Assembly (NCBI RefSeq): GCF_001428245.1
Contig: NZ_LMRV01000033.1
Span: 205,580 to 269,579, forward strand
Direction of reading: 5' to 3'
Source of the DNA: Paenibacillus sp. Soil522
GTDB taxonomy: Bacteria > Bacillota > Bacilli > Paenibacillales > Paenibacillaceae
DNA: 64,000 nucleotides
The notes below the pieces were generated by a model. It searched no databases. It saw nothing but the letters and a program-made list of their open reading frames with translations, and was not told where the DNA came from. Of this stretch, positions 36,883-46,662 are shown in pieces (positions within the stretch are counted from its first letter, which is position 1; every line of letters begins with the position of its first letter). Position numbers and translations under genes: made by a program.

Positions 36883-36929
36883 AGGATTGTCCTTGACTAG
36901 CTGCTTAGTCAGAGGCAAGCCTTTTTTTT
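36883..36929 (+). terminator. Terminator after the second tiny membrane protein
   Basis: AGG and GACTA arms (36884-36899) pair with TAGTC and CCT arms (36906-36922) with internal mismatches, followed by eight T (36922-36929). Confidence 0.75.
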
Positions 36930-37043
36930 GTTGGAATATTGCTTCCTGCTATTACAAATAATGAATGAGAAGAAAGCAAAACGGTTACGGAGCTTCGTGT
37001 TCGGACATATGGAGAAGCCGTAGCGGAAAAGGAGGTTGCAGCA

Positions 37044-37535
37044 ATGGCTACAAAGAACAAGAGCAAGCATAACTACAAAAAAATGTCGATGTCGCCGAAG
37101 GAATATCAGTTTTTCGCTAAAACGATGGAGCCGCCGCGATCGATTCTCGGGAATTGCTTGAAGGCATTCGTTTTCGGCGGAGCGGTCTGCGTGCTTGGAC
37201 AAGTCATTCAGGAGATGTATGTGCATTTGATGGGAATGAGCGAGGAAGCGGCAAGCAACCCGACAGTTGCCACACTTATACTAATATCGGTTATTTTAAC
37301 GTGCCTTGGCGTTTACGACAAAATCGCGCAGTGGGCTGGAGCCGGCTCTGCCGTCCCCGTGACAGGGTTTGCGAACTCCATGTGTTCAGCTGCATTGGAG
37401 CACCGGAGCGAAGGTCTCGTGCTTGGCGTTGGCGGCAACATGTTTAAGCTGGCAGGCTCGGTTATCGTATTCGGAACGGTCGCCGCTTTCTTCGTTGGAA
37501 TAGCCCATCTTATTCTTGGCACTGGGGGTCAGTAA
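37044..37535 (+). CDS. spoVAC: Stage V sporulation protein AC
   Basis: A 163-residue membrane protein of the inner spore membrane. The SpoVA channel releases dipicolinic acid during germination and loads it during sporulation, and SpoVAC behaves as a mechanosensitive channel in B. subtilis. Recognised by YQFFAKTMEPPRSILGNCLK, AFVFGGAVCVLGQ and GAGSAVPVTGFANSM. AAGGAGG lies before the ATG. It is followed by spoVAD and spoVAE only, the minimal set found in many spore formers. A forespore sigma-G promoter is expected, but I could not identify it with confidence. Confidence 0.95.
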   Translation: MATKNKSKHNYKKMSMSPKEYQFFAKTMEPPRSILGNCLKAFVFGGAVCVLGQVIQEMYVHLMGMSEEAASNPTVATLILISVILTCLGVYDKIAQWAGAGSAVPVTGFANSMCSAALEHRSEGLVLGVGGNMFKLAGSVIVFGTVAAFFVGIAHLILGTGGQ

Positions 37536-37536
37536 T

Positions 37537-38550
37537 ATGCTGCGCGGGAAACAGACATGGTGGTTTGAGAACCGCCCGGTTATTATCGGAGAAGCAACAG
37601 TGGTCGGACCTGATGAGGGGGATGGACCTCTCGCAGCCGACTTTGATCTTGTCCACCCTGAGCTCGATATGCAGCAGAAAAGCTGGGAGAAGGCGGAAAG
37701 ACTTCTCATTGAGCAGGCCTCGGAATTTGCCATTCAGAACGCCGGCATCGAGCGCGATCAGCTGCAGTTTTTTATCGGTGGAGATTTAATGAACCAGATC
37801 ATAAGCAACAGCTTTGCGGCGCGCTCGCTCGGTGTCCCATATATCGGCGTGTTCGGCGCATGCTCGACCTCGATGGAGTCGTTAGCGCTCGCCTCGATGC
37901 TTGTTAACTCCGGTGCGGCAGAACAGGTGCTTGCCGGAACGTGCAGCCATAACTGTACGGCGGAGAAGCAGTTCCGCTACCCGACAGAATACGGCTCCCA
38001 GAAGCCGCCGACCGCACAATATACTGTCACCGGCGCGGGAGCTGCCGTCGTTGCCAATAAAGGCGAAGGTCCGGTAGTAGAATGTGCGACCATTGGCAAG
38101 GTCATCGATTTGGGAATTACGGACCCCTTTAATATGGGGGCGGCTATGGCGCCGGCAGCGGTTGATACGATCCAAGCCCATTTTAACGATACTGGCCGCT
38201 CGCCGGGTGATTATGATCTGATCGTAACGGGCGATTTAGCCGGCGTAGGGCATCCCATTGCGAAGGAGCTGCTGCTGAAAAACGGCGTACCGATGAACGA
38301 TACGGTGTTTGGCGATTGCGGCCTTATGGTATACGACGTACAGAAGCAGAAGGTACAGGCTGGCGGCAGCGGTTGCGGCTGTTCAGCCGTCGTGACCTAT
38401 GGGCATCTGCTTAAACGCATCAAAAAAGGTGAATTGAAACGCATTTTAGTTGTTGCAACAGGCGCATTGTTGTCTCCGCTATCGTTCCAGCAAGGCGAGA
38501 GTATTCCATGCATAGCGCATGCGGTGGCAATTAGCGCAAAAGGAGGGTAA
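37537..38550 (+). CDS. spoVAD: Stage V sporulation protein AD
   Basis: A 337-residue SpoVAD with a thiolase-like fold, a peripheral inner-membrane protein that binds dipicolinic acid. Signs are [38 protein letters not shown] and the C-terminal [20 protein letters not shown] at 37537 comes one base after the spoVAC stop, with GGGGGT as its ribosome binding site. The gene is coupled to spoVAC and precedes spoVAE. Confidence 0.95.
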   Translation: MLRGKQTWWFENRPVIIGEATVVGPDEGDGPLAADFDLVHPELDMQQKSWEKAERLLIEQASEFAIQNAGIERDQLQFFIGGDLMNQIISNSFAARSLGVPYIGVFGACSTSMESLALASMLVNSGAAEQVLAGTCSHNCTAEKQFRYPTEYGSQKPPTAQYTVTGAGAAVVANKGEGPVVECATIGKVIDLGITDPFNMGAAMAPAAVDTIQAHFNDTGRSPGDYDLIVTGDLAGVGHPIAKELLLKNGVPMNDTVFGDCGLMVYDVQKQKVQAGGSGCGCSAVVTYGHLLKRIKKGELKRILVVATGALLSPLSFQQGESIPCIAHAVAISAKGG

Positions 38551-38554
38551 CGGT

Positions 38555-38905
38555 ATGATTTTTTTATGGGCTTTTCTAGTCGGCGGAGCGATATGCGTGC
38601 TCGGTCAGCTCATGTTCGATGTGTTCAAGCTGACGCCGGCGCATACGATGGCTACACTAGTCGTTATTGGGGCAATTGTTGACGGCTTCGATTTATACGA
38701 GCCTTTGATCAAATTCGCCGGAGCGGGAGCTACCGTTCCAATAACAAGCTTTGGCAATGCGCTCGTGCACGGGGCATTGACCGAGCTGCATGATCGAGGC
38801 TGGATCGGCGTTATTTCCGGCATCTTCAAAGTTACAAGCGCCGGCATATCGGCGGCCATTATTTTCTCCTTCCTGGCAGCGCTCGTCGTCAGGCCAAAAG
38901 GATAA
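38555..38905 (+). CDS. spoVAE: Stage V sporulation protein AE (SpoVAEb type)
   Basis: A 116-residue membrane protein, homologous to SpoVAC in its core ([36 protein letters not shown]). AAAAGGAGGG precedes ATG at 38555, four bases after the spoVAD stop. It completes the SpoVAC-D-E dipicolinic acid channel. No spoVAA, AB or AF genes are nearby. Confidence 0.93.
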   Translation: MIFLWAFLVGGAICVLGQLMFDVFKLTPAHTMATLVVIGAIVDGFDLYEPLIKFAGAGATVPITSFGNALVHGALTELHDRGWIGVISGIFKVTSAGISAAIIFSFLAALVVRPKG

Positions 38906-38923
38906 CGTTTAGGATGGACAAGC

Positions 38924-38956
38924 TGGAGGATCCTGTGGGATCTTCCAATTTTTTTT
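38924..38956 (+). terminator. Terminator after spoVA genes
   Basis: TGGAGGATCC (38924-38933) pairs with GGATCTTCCA (38938-38947) with one G-T pair and a 4-base loop, then eight T. Confidence 0.9.
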
Positions 38957-38969
38957 GTAGCCAAAAAAT

Positions 38970-39005
38970 TTGTGCACCGTAAAGGAAGTACTGTAAAATA
39001 GTACT
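38970..39005 (+). promoter_or_regulatory. Sigma-A-like promoter for the MoxR operon
   Basis: TTGTGC (38970-38975), an 18-bp spacer and TAAAAT (38994-38999). The -10 is flanked by two AGTACT sites (38987-38992 and 39000-39005), possibly an operator. Confidence 0.5.
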
Positions 39006-39045
39006 ATTGAACTTGAACTTTGGCGTTATTTCGGGAGGGAATGAA

Positions 39046-40002
39046 ATGGATATTCGTCCTGCAGACATGCAATTATGCGCTACGATTCTACGAAACTTAG
39101 AAACTTGTATCCTTGGCAAACAGGAAGAAATCCAGAGACTGCTCATAGCTGTTATTGCAGGCGGCCATGTACTTCTGGAAGATGTGCCGGGCACCGGCAA
39201 GACGCAATTAGTGAAAGCGCTGGCAAAATCAATAGGCGGCCAATTTCGCCGCATTCAATGTAATCCGGATTTGCTTCCTACCGATATAACGGGTGTTTCC
39301 ATTTATCATCCCAAGCAGGAAGCTTTTTTATTTCGCCCAGGCCCGGTAATGGCTAATATATTGTTAGCTGATGAAATTAACCGCGCAACAACGAAGACGC
39401 AATCCGCTTTGCTGGAAGCGATGGAGGAAGGGCATGTGACGGTAGATGGCGACACATACGAGCTTCCCCGTCCGTTCGTATTGCTTGCTACACAAAATCC
39501 GATTGAGTTTGAAGGGACTTACACGCTGCCGGAGGCGCAGCTTGACCGATTTATGATGAAGCTGTCGCTCGGCTATCCTAATGAATCCGATGAGCAGCGG
39601 ATGGTGTTATCTAATGAAGGAATACATCCGTCCGATCGAATTGAGCCTATGATTAACATAACCGACATGATCCGAATTCAGGATCAAGTGCTGCAGGTTC
39701 ACATCGATGAAGCTGTAGGCAAATATTTGGTAAGCTTGATTAGGGGCACCAGAGAACATACAAATGTCATGCTCGGAGCAAGTCCGCGTGCGGCGCTTGC
39801 GCTTGCGAGGGCTGCGAAGGCGAGCGCTTATATGCAGCAGCGCCAGTTCGTTACGCCGGACGATGTGAAGGCGCTTGCTCCATACGTTCTCTCGCACAGA
39901 CTTCTTCTCCGGACAGAAGCAAGAATGAACGGCCTCAAAGCGGAGGATATCATCTCGCAGGTGGTCCAGTCCACGAAAGTGCCGGTCCGGCTGGAGCGTT
40001 AG
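39046..40002 (+). CDS. MoxR-family AAA+ ATPase
   Basis: A 318-residue MoxR ATPase. The Walker A motif is in LLEDVPGTGKTQLVKALAKS, Walker B in ILLADEINRA, and sensor-type motifs in LLATQNPIEFEGTYTLPEAQ. MoxR proteins act as chaperones for metal- or peptide-handling complexes. ATG at 39046 follows GGGAGGGA by about 8 bases. It forms an operon with a DUF58 and a transglutaminase protein, a widely conserved trio of unclear precise function. Confidence 0.92.
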   Translation: MDIRPADMQLCATILRNLETCILGKQEEIQRLLIAVIAGGHVLLEDVPGTGKTQLVKALAKSIGGQFRRIQCNPDLLPTDITGVSIYHPKQEAFLFRPGPVMANILLADEINRATTKTQSALLEAMEEGHVTVDGDTYELPRPFVLLATQNPIEFEGTYTLPEAQLDRFMMKLSLGYPNESDEQRMVLSNEGIHPSDRIEPMINITDMIRIQDQVLQVHIDEAVGKYLVSLIRGTREHTNVMLGASPRAALALARAAKASAYMQQRQFVTPDDVKALAPYVLSHRLLLRTEARMNGLKAEDIISQVVQSTKVPVRLER

Positions 40003-40006
40003 TCAG

Positions 40007-41254
40007 ATGACAGCTACCAAATCTACGAAGCTTCGTTGGCAGCTTGTCGCAATTATTTATTTGACCAGTCTTTTTTATTTATTATTTCAAGGCGGAAAAA
40101 CCGCAATGATGCTTTTTATGATATTAAATTTATTGCTATTTTATTTGGTGCTGGGACGGTGGAGCGGCATCAATAAAGTATCAGGCAGCAGAAGCTATAC
40201 GGCGCTTGGAGCAACCGCGCTCAATCAGAGCTTATCGGCGGGCAGCTCGCTGGATGTTAGCCTTCATGTCAAAATTCCAGGCTATTATCCTCTTCCTTAT
40301 GTCATTGTTAGAGATCAGCTGCAGCGTCATAATGGGCAAAAGGTCGCCTTCGAGAGCTCCTTCGTGCCCAATTGGAAACGCAGCGGCCATGTAACCTATC
40401 AAACGCCTCCATTGCAGCGCGGGGAATACCGGTTTACGAATACACAATGCTTATCGTACGATGTATTCGGCTTGTTCGAGCATTCGGGTGAGTTCGGCAG
40501 CGAGACCGTATTTAGCGTGCTGCCTCAGACGGTACCGCTAAGGCAATGGAATGGCGTCCAGCGCGGTATTCGCGGACCTTATTCCCATGCGATCGCTTCC
40601 CGCTCGGCGAAGGAAACAACGCAAATTAACGGCGTTCGCGAATATTTGTACGGCGATCGCTTGTCGCGCGTGCATTGGAATGCGACTGCGAAGACCGGCG
40701 AGTGGAAATCAAAAGCCTTCGAGCGCGAATCGCTTCCGCGTACGGTTATCATCCTCGATCGTCATCCGGGCAGCTATAGCGGCGAATTGGCGACGCGCTT
40801 TGAATTAGCGGTATCTGCCGCCGCTTCGCTGCTCGAAAACGGATTGAAGGACGATACGGCGATGGGCTTACTGTCCATTGGCGAGACGATGACCATGATT
40901 TCGCCTAAATCAGGCATAGAGCAGCGCAATTTGCTGATGAAGCATTTAACCTTTGTTGACGCTGATGCAGCGCGGCCGCTTTATTCATCGCTGAAGCGAG
41001 CCGATTCTATGATGGAGCATGGGAGCTTCGCCGTCATTATTACGCCTGAAACCGGCGCTGATGTGATCCGGAGCATGGAGTGGCTGTCTCGAAAAGGGAT
41101 TACGCCCTGCATGCTGCATATTTCGTCCTCGGCTGATGCATTAAGCCATCAAACATCATGGAAGCATGTGATGCGTGAACGCGGCTGGCCGGTATTCGAA
41201 ATTCGTCAGCTGCAAGAGCTCCCTGCCGTACTGGAAGGGAGCGGGATTGCATGA
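40007..41254 (+). CDS. DUF58 domain protein
   Basis: A 415-residue protein with two closely spaced membrane segments in residues 10-45, a beta-rich stretch, and the DUF58 signature YLYGDRLSRVHWNATAKTGE near residue 220, followed by a von Willebrand A-like fold (RTVIILDRHPG). It starts four bases after the MoxR stop and overlaps the next gene by four bases. DUF58 proteins are typical partners of MoxR ATPases. Confidence 0.9.
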   Translation: MTATKSTKLRWQLVAIIYLTSLFYLLFQGGKTAMMLFMILNLLLFYLVLGRWSGINKVSGSRSYTALGATALNQSLSAGSSLDVSLHVKIPGYYPLPYVIVRDQLQRHNGQKVAFESSFVPNWKRSGHVTYQTPPLQRGEYRFTNTQCLSYDVFGLFEHSGEFGSETVFSVLPQTVPLRQWNGVQRGIRGPYSHAIASRSAKETTQINGVREYLYGDRLSRVHWNATAKTGEWKSKAFERESLPRTVIILDRHPGSYSGELATRFELAVSAAASLLENGLKDDTAMGLLSIGETMTMISPKSGIEQRNLLMKHLTFVDADAARPLYSSLKRADSMMEHGSFAVIITPETGADVIRSMEWLSRKGITPCMLHISSSADALSHQTSWKHVMRERGWPVFEIRQLQELPAVLEGSGIA

Positions 41255-43503
41255 AACGGGTATTGAAATCGATTGGCCTATATTTGATAGCTGACTGGTA
41301 TGAGAAGCTGAGATTTATTTTTATAGCCATTATTCTTTCGAATGCTGTTTCCATCTTTGAAGGCTTCTGGTGGGATGAAACATACACCATCGCCTATTAC
41401 ACATTAATTGCAGCTGCGGCAATCGACGTTTTGCTGCCTCTCCGAAGTCTGTTTGTTAAGCTTTTGCTTCAAATATCTGCCGCTATTTTTATTACAACCC
41501 AGTTAGTCAGAATGGATTGGGTCGTGGCGAGACCGCAGCGCTGGCAGGAATGGATTTGGTGGCTGCAAGCGCATGCCGTACAGCTCCACCCGTTTATTTG
41601 GATCAGCGGGGCGCTGCTTCTGCTGCATGTATTGTTCGGTATATGGACGACTACGCGGATTCGCATGTTCGGGTTCGTTGGCACAAGCATTCTGCTTCTG
41701 ACGATAGCGGATTCCTTTACGCCGATCTGGCTTTGGGATGAAGTAGGCATGGTCGTATTTATAGGACTGCTATGGCTAGTCATCCTCCACTTGTCGCAGC
41801 TGCAGCGCAATCATCCGCACAGCTGGAAGGAACTCATCGAATATCCGCTTCAATTAATACTGCCGATTGCCCTCGTACTCGCCGTGCTAATGACCGTTGG
41901 GCTAAACATGCCGTCGTTAGCTCCGCTACTGCAGGATCCATATACGATCTGGAAGGAAGCAAAGGGAGAGAAGGTCCAGGTATTTCTTGGCGACAAGGGA
42001 TCCGATCCCTTATCGCAGAGCAGCACCGGCAATGCGAGCTCAGGCTATAGTAGAAGCGATAAACAGCTCGGAGGCGGATTTGAGTATGACTATTCGCCGA
42101 TGATGACGGTTTCGACGTCGCAGCGCAGCTATTGGCGCGGGGAGTCGAAAGCATTATACACGGGAGAAGGCTGGATGGATGTCGATGCCGAAGAAGACCG
42201 AGATGCGAATATCCGTATTCAGAAGGGACAAATCTTTCCCGCAGAAGACGAGCCGCCGATAGCAGGTACGATTCAGGTGAATCAAATCGTGACGATGATC
42301 CGCAAGGAAGTATATCCGGTTTTGTTCGCAGCCGCACCTATAACGAAGTTGAATTGGATCGACAATGATCAGGCTGCATTACCCTCAGGCCTAGTATGGG
42401 AACCGGGATCGGGTGAGCTAAGGCTGCTTAACTGGTCGATGAAAAACCGCAAATATCCGCAAACCTATTCGGTTACCTCTTCAGTTCCTGTTCTGGATGA
42501 GGAGCTTCTAAGAAAGGCCAAAGCCGGATGGCCGGATGAAGATGAGGCTTCCCGCAACGCTCACTACTTGCAATTACCGGATACATTGCCGGCGCGGGTT
42601 AGGGAATTGGCGGAAAAAGTAACAGCTGAAGCAACAAATGACTATGACAGGGCGAAGCTGCTGGAATCGTACCTTAGACTGAATTTTAATTACAATAACA
42701 TGCCTGACGAATCAAAGCTTACGGGATCGTCTGCCGATTTTGTTGATCAGTTTTTATTTGAGCTGGAGGAAGGCTATTGTGACTATTTCTCCACCTCGAT
42801 GGCGGTAATGGCGCGAAGTCTTGGGCTGCCTGCCAGATGGGTGAAGGGCTTCACTCCAGGCGTGCTTCCGGCTAGTGATTATGGGCCTCCAGGCGAATTT
42901 ATGGAGGAGCTGAATCCAACCGGAGCCGGCACCTACACGGTCCGGAATTCCGATGCCCACTCTTGGGTGGAAATTTACTTCGAAGGATTCGGCTGGATTC
43001 CTTTCGAAGCTACGGCAGGCTTCTCGTTCCCATACTCTGTCGCGGAGGAAGAAGAGACGGCATTGCCTGATCTTGATACGAATGCCCAGGAAGCAGCAGA
43101 GCCGGGGCAGGCAGAGAGCTATTCGAATGCGAAACTTTGGACTTGGGGCTCCATGACACTGCTTATTTTATCCGCTGCGGCATGGATTTTCGTACGTCGC
43201 GACAAGCTTATCGCATCATGGCGCAAGCTGCGCCACGGTTCCTACACCTCCAATGACCGGATCGTTCTCGAGACGCAGAAGCTGCTTCGTATTTGCAAGA
43301 AGCGCGGCATGGAGCGTGAGGAGCATGAGACGCTTCGGGAGGCCGTGCTGCGATGGTCGCAGCGCTCGAAGCGTTTGCGCGATGATTTCAAGTCGGTGCT
43401 TGACGGGTTCGAGCAAGCGAAGTATAGTCCGGTTATGGCCACATCCGAGGAAGCGGATCGGTTTGTTACGAAGGTAAAAGCATTAATCGATCAGTTAAGA
43501 TGA
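41251..43503 (+). CDS. Membrane-bound transglutaminase-like protein (TgpA type)
   Basis: A 750-residue protein. Residues 20-225 hold about six membrane segments (DUF3488-like). The transglutaminase core has Cys510 in EGYCDYFSTSMAVMARSLG and His570 in NSDAHSWVEIYFEGFGWIPF, with the third position in FEATAGF, where many relatives have Asp or Glu. A membrane segment follows near residue 635, then a cytoplasmic DUF4129-like tail. The core faces outside. The start overlaps the DUF58 gene (ATGA). Likely role is cell-envelope protein processing; the substrate is unknown. Confidence 0.9.
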   Translation: MKRVLKSIGLYLIADWYEKLRFIFIAIILSNAVSIFEGFWWDETYTIAYYTLIAAAAIDVLLPLRSLFVKLLLQISAAIFITTQLVRMDWVVARPQRWQEWIWWLQAHAVQLHPFIWISGALLLLHVLFGIWTTTRIRMFGFVGTSILLLTIADSFTPIWLWDEVGMVVFIGLLWLVILHLSQLQRNHPHSWKELIEYPLQLILPIALVLAVLMTVGLNMPSLAPLLQDPYTIWKEAKGEKVQVFLGDKGSDPLSQSSTGNASSGYSRSDKQLGGGFEYDYSPMMTVSTSQRSYWRGESKALYTGEGWMDVDAEEDRDANIRIQKGQIFPAEDEPPIAGTIQVNQIVTMIRKEVYPVLFAAAPITKLNWIDNDQAALPSGLVWEPGSGELRLLNWSMKNRKYPQTYSVTSSVPVLDEELLRKAKAGWPDEDEASRNAHYLQLPDTLPARVRELAEKVTAEATNDYDRAKLLESYLRLNFNYNNMPDESKLTGSSADFVDQFLFELEEGYCDYFSTSMAVMARSLGLPARWVKGFTPGVLPASDYGPPGEFMEELNPTGAGTYTVRNSDAHSWVEIYFEGFGWIPFEATAGFSFPYSVAEEEETALPDLDTNAQEAAEPGQAESYSNAKLWTWGSMTLLILSAAAWIFVRRDKLIASWRKLRHGSYTSNDRIVLETQKLLRICKKRGMEREEHETLREAVLRWSQRSKRLRDDFKSVLDGFEQAKYSPVMATSEEADRFVTKVKALIDQLR

Positions 43504-43525
43504 GTCAACACGCTTATATTCGATC

Positions 43526-43565
43526 AAATACCGCGGGCCTGTGAAAACGGCAGCGGTATTTTTTT
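43526..43565 (+). terminator. Terminator after MoxR operon
   Basis: AAATACCGC (43526-43534) pairs with GCGGTATTT (43553-43561), followed by T to 43565. Confidence 0.88.
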
Positions 43566-43593
43566 GCAACGAATTTGGTTTGTATGGTATAGT
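43564..43593 (+). promoter_or_regulatory. Sigma-A-like promoter for the yqeG operon
   Basis: TTGCAA (43564-43569), an 18-bp spacer, and TATAGT (43588-43593). It begins right at the end of the preceding terminator and about 40 bp before yqeG. Confidence 0.55.
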
Positions 43594-43632
43594 TTCGTAA
43601 GATAGCAGGCAGAAAGCAGAGGGATATCGATT

Positions 43633-44157
43633 ATGTTTGAACGGCTGTTGCCGCATATGCGCGTCAATACAGTTTATGAAATTAACTTAGATGAGCTGCA
43701 TGCAAGAGGTGTTCGCGGCATCATTACGGATCTGGATAATACGCTCGTCGGTGCGAAGGAGGCGTTAGCAACGCCTAAACTTGTGCAGTGGCTTGATTAC
43801 GTGCGCTCACGGGGCTTTCAGGTTGTTATCGTTTCTAATAATAATGCAACGCGTGTAGGAAAATTCGCTGCGCCGCTGAATATTCCATATATTCATGCCG
43901 CCCGCAAGCCGGCAGGCAAATCGTTCCGGAAGGCGCTTAGCGTGCTGAGGCTGGCTGCGGAGCATACGGTCGTTATCGGCGATCAAATGCTGACGGATGT
44001 GCTTGGCGGCAATCGAATGGGGCTGTACACCATTCTAGTTACGCCGATCGCACCTGCTGATGAAGGGATTATGACGCAAGTGAATCGCCGGATCGAACGG
44101 TTTGCATTAACGCGTTTAAGAAAAAAAGGGTTATGGTATGAGGGGGAAACAAAGTGA
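43633..44157 (+). CDS. yqeG: YqeG-family HAD phosphatase
   Basis: A 174-residue HAD-superfamily IIIA hydrolase. Motif I is ITDLDNTL, motif II VVIVSNNN, motif III the Lys in RKPAGKSF, and motif IV VVIGDQMLTDVLGGNR. It is always found beside yqeH in Bacillales. Its physiological substrate is not settled. It starts the conserved yqeG-yqeM cluster and overlaps yqeH by four bases. Confidence 0.93.
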   Translation: MFERLLPHMRVNTVYEINLDELHARGVRGIITDLDNTLVGAKEALATPKLVQWLDYVRSRGFQVVIVSNNNATRVGKFAAPLNIPYIHAARKPAGKSFRKALSVLRLAAEHTVVIGDQMLTDVLGGNRMGLYTILVTPIAPADEGIMTQVNRRIERFALTRLRKKGLWYEGETK

Positions 44158-45281
44158 AGGAACAACAGCCTAGTCAGGCATCCGGTTCATGTGCGGGCTG
44201 CGGCGTGACGCTGCAGACACAAAGTTCTGAATTGCCTGGTTTTTTGCCGAAAGCGGCTAACGAGCGCGATGAGGTGATTTGCCAGCGATGCTTCCGCATT
44301 CGCAATTATAATGAAGCTTCATCCGTAGCGGTTGACCAGGATGATTTCTTAAAATTGCTCGGCAGCATTGGAAGCACGGATAGCCTCGTCGTGCACATTG
44401 TCGATTTGTACGATTTTGAAGGAAGCTTAATCTCCGGCCTGCAGCGCTTCGTCGGCAATAATCCGGTGCTGCTCGTCGTTAACAAGATCGATCTGCTGCC
44501 GAAAGCGATGAACGTCAACCGGCTTCGGAACTGGGTTCAGAAGCAAGCAAAGGAAGAGGGACTGCGTACGGTAGATGTCGTATTGTGCAGCGCGAAGCGG
44601 AATATGGGCTTCGAGCGGGTCATAGAAGCGCTTGAGCATTACCGGAACGGCCGCGACGTTTACGTGGTCGGCGCAACGAATGTCGGCAAGTCCACTTTAA
44701 TCAATCGACTTATTCGCGATTACAGCGACATGGAGCGCGAGCTTACGACCTCCCGTTATCCGGGAACGACGCTTGATGCGGTTCATATTCCGCTTGAGGA
44801 CGGAAAAACGATTATCGATACGCCAGGTATCGTATATTCGACGCGGATGACAGAAGTCGTGCCGCGCAGCTTTCTCGGCTCCCTATTGCCGGACAAGCCA
44901 ATTAAACCGCTTGTCTATCAATTGAATGCTGGACAGACGCTGTTTATCGGCAGCCTCGTAAGATTTGATTTTGTCGAGGGCGACCGCCAATCCTTTACGT
45001 TTTACGTATCCAATGCGCTTAATATGCACCGGACAAAGCTCGAACGCGCAGATGAGCTTTATGCCGATCACCGCGGACAATTGCTTGGCGGACCTACGGT
45101 TGAGGAGCTGGAGGAGATCCCGGCGTGGACCAGACATTCGCTCCGGGTGAAGCGCGGAGTGAATAAGGATGTGTTCATCTCCGGTCTCGGCTGGATTCAA
45201 GTAAACGGCACCGGAGGAGCTCTCATTGATATTTATGCGCCGAAAGGCGTTAAGGTCATGCTTCGAGACTCGATGATTTAA
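44154..45281 (+). CDS. yqeH: Ribosome biogenesis GTPase YqeH
   Basis: A 375-residue circularly permuted GTPase needed for 30S subunit assembly. The zinc finger is CAGC...CQRC (residues 12-48). The G motifs come in permuted order: G4 VVNKIDLLP, G5 CSAKRN, G1 GATNVGKSTLINRL, G2-like TTSRYPGTT and G3 IIDTPG. The C-terminal domain has LYADHRGQLLGGP. GTG at 44154 overlaps the yqeG stop. Confidence 0.95.
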   Translation: MKEQQPSQASGSCAGCGVTLQTQSSELPGFLPKAANERDEVICQRCFRIRNYNEASSVAVDQDDFLKLLGSIGSTDSLVVHIVDLYDFEGSLISGLQRFVGNNPVLLVVNKIDLLPKAMNVNRLRNWVQKQAKEEGLRTVDVVLCSAKRNMGFERVIEALEHYRNGRDVYVVGATNVGKSTLINRLIRDYSDMERELTTSRYPGTTLDAVHIPLEDGKTIIDTPGIVYSTRMTEVVPRSFLGSLLPDKPIKPLVYQLNAGQTLFIGSLVRFDFVEGDRQSFTFYVSNALNMHRTKLERADELYADHRGQLLGGPTVEELEEIPAWTRHSLRVKRGVNKDVFISGLGWIQVNGTGGALIDIYAPKGVKVMLRDSMI

Positions 45282-45309
45282 ACTCATGGCTTTGGAAGGG
45301 GAATTCACT

Positions 45310-46179
45310 GTGACGAATGTGGGCGCAGGAAACCGGATCGACAGCAATACCCTTTTGTTCGGCGTAATCGGCAATCCGATTCGTCATTCAAAATCACCAG
45401 TCATGATGAACCGTGCCTTTCGGGAAACGGGAATTAACGGCGTTTATGCCGCTTTTCACGTAACGGGCGACCGCATAGCAGATTTCGCGGCAGGGGTACG
45501 CGCAATGGGCATTCAAGGCGTCAATGTCACCATACCCCATAAGCTGGACATTATGTCCGTATTGGATGAGATCGACCCCGGTGCGCGAGCGATCGGTGCG
45601 GTTAATACGATCGTAAACGATGCAGGACGGCTCATTGGTTATAATACAGACGGTATCGGCTATGTACGTTCTCTGAAGGAAGAAGCGGAGCACGAGCTTG
45701 CGGGCAAACAAATCGTCGTGATCGGCGCAGGCGGTGCGGCTCGCGGAATCGTATATGCCCTGGCGAATGAGAAGCCTGCCCGCATCACGATAGCTAACCG
45801 TTCAGTAGATCGTGCCAAGGAGCTAGCGGCATCATTTCAAGACCTTGCGGAAATAGAAGCGATCTCGAACGATGAGCTGCAAGTGGCTTGCCGGAAAGCG
45901 GATATCGTTATTAACACGACTTCCGTAGGCATGTTTCCGAATACTGACGAGACGCCGGTTGATGCGGACTGGCTGAAGCCGGGCGCGGTCGCAAGCGATT
46001 TAATATACAATCCGTTAAAAACAAAATTTTTGCAGCAGGCCGAGCAGCGCGGCTGCCGTATCCACGGCGGCCTCGGCATGTTCATCTATCAGGGCGCTTA
46101 CGCCTTCGAATATTGGACGGGCCAGCCCGCACCGGCCGCAGCTATGCGGGAGACCGTGCTGGCGGCACTGCTAAGCTAA
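45310..46179 (+). CDS. aroE: Shikimate dehydrogenase
   Basis: A 289-residue NADP-dependent enzyme reducing 3-dehydroshikimate in aromatic amino acid synthesis. The substrate motifs are NPIRHSKSP, NVTIPHK (catalytic Lys) and YNTDGIGYV (catalytic Asp), and the nucleotide motif is VVIGAGGAARGIVYAL. GTG at 45310 is chosen because GAAGGGG sits 8-9 bases upstream. An in-frame ATG at 45286 lacks a ribosome binding site and has no family similarity behind it. The location between yqeH and yhbY matches B. subtilis. Confidence 0.94.
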   Translation: MTNVGAGNRIDSNTLLFGVIGNPIRHSKSPVMMNRAFRETGINGVYAAFHVTGDRIADFAAGVRAMGIQGVNVTIPHKLDIMSVLDEIDPGARAIGAVNTIVNDAGRLIGYNTDGIGYVRSLKEEAEHELAGKQIVVIGAGGAARGIVYALANEKPARITIANRSVDRAKELAASFQDLAEIEAISNDELQVACRKADIVINTTSVGMFPNTDETPVDADWLKPGAVASDLIYNPLKTKFLQQAEQRGCRIHGGLGMFIYQGAYAFEYWTGQPAPAAAMRETVLAALLS

Positions 46180-46242
46180 CCCGTCTATCTTATAAATGTA
46201 ATTAAACAGACGAAACATCGAGATGAAAGAAGGAACACATAC

Positions 46243-46548
46243 ATGCTTACAGGTAAACAAAAACGTTATTTAAGATCACTCGCCCACCATTTGACGCCTA
46301 TTTTTCAGGTCGGCAAAGGTGGGACGAACGATCACCTCGTCCGTCACATCGAAGAAGCTATCGAATCGCGCGAGCTTATTAAAGTATCAGTTCTCAACAA
46401 CTGTCTTGACGATCCGAGAGAAATCGGAGCAGAGGTGGCAGCAGCAGCCGGTGCCGAGCTCGTACAAGTCATCGGCAAAACGATCGTCCTCTACAAGGAA
46501 TCCAAGGACAATAAACAAATCGAGCTTCCAAGTCCTGCCCGGAAATAA
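46243..46548 (+). CDS. yhbY: YhbY-family RNA-binding protein (CRM domain)
   Basis: A 101-residue CRM-domain protein of the YhbY/YqeI family that associates with the pre-50S ribosome. The start MLTGKQKRYLRSLAHHL and the loop FQVGKGGTND (GxxG) are diagnostic. AAGGAAC precedes the ATG. It lies between aroE and nadD as in Bacillus. Confidence 0.94.
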   Translation: MLTGKQKRYLRSLAHHLTPIFQVGKGGTNDHLVRHIEEAIESRELIKVSVLNNCLDDPREIGAEVAAAAGAELVQVIGKTIVLYKESKDNKQIELPSPARK

Positions 46549-46662
46549 AAATAAAGGCTTGGAGCTTTAACAGGATTCGACATCTTGCGATAAAGGGCAT
46601 ACTAAATAGCGAATCGGCTAAGTTAGCCCATTTTTGCTCTATGTAGGGAGGAGCTAAGGCAA

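Noticed and set aside
36940..37043. Sigma-G promoter for spoVAC
   Set aside because: GAATA followed by CAAATAA has wrong spacing and weak -10; not supported well enough to list.
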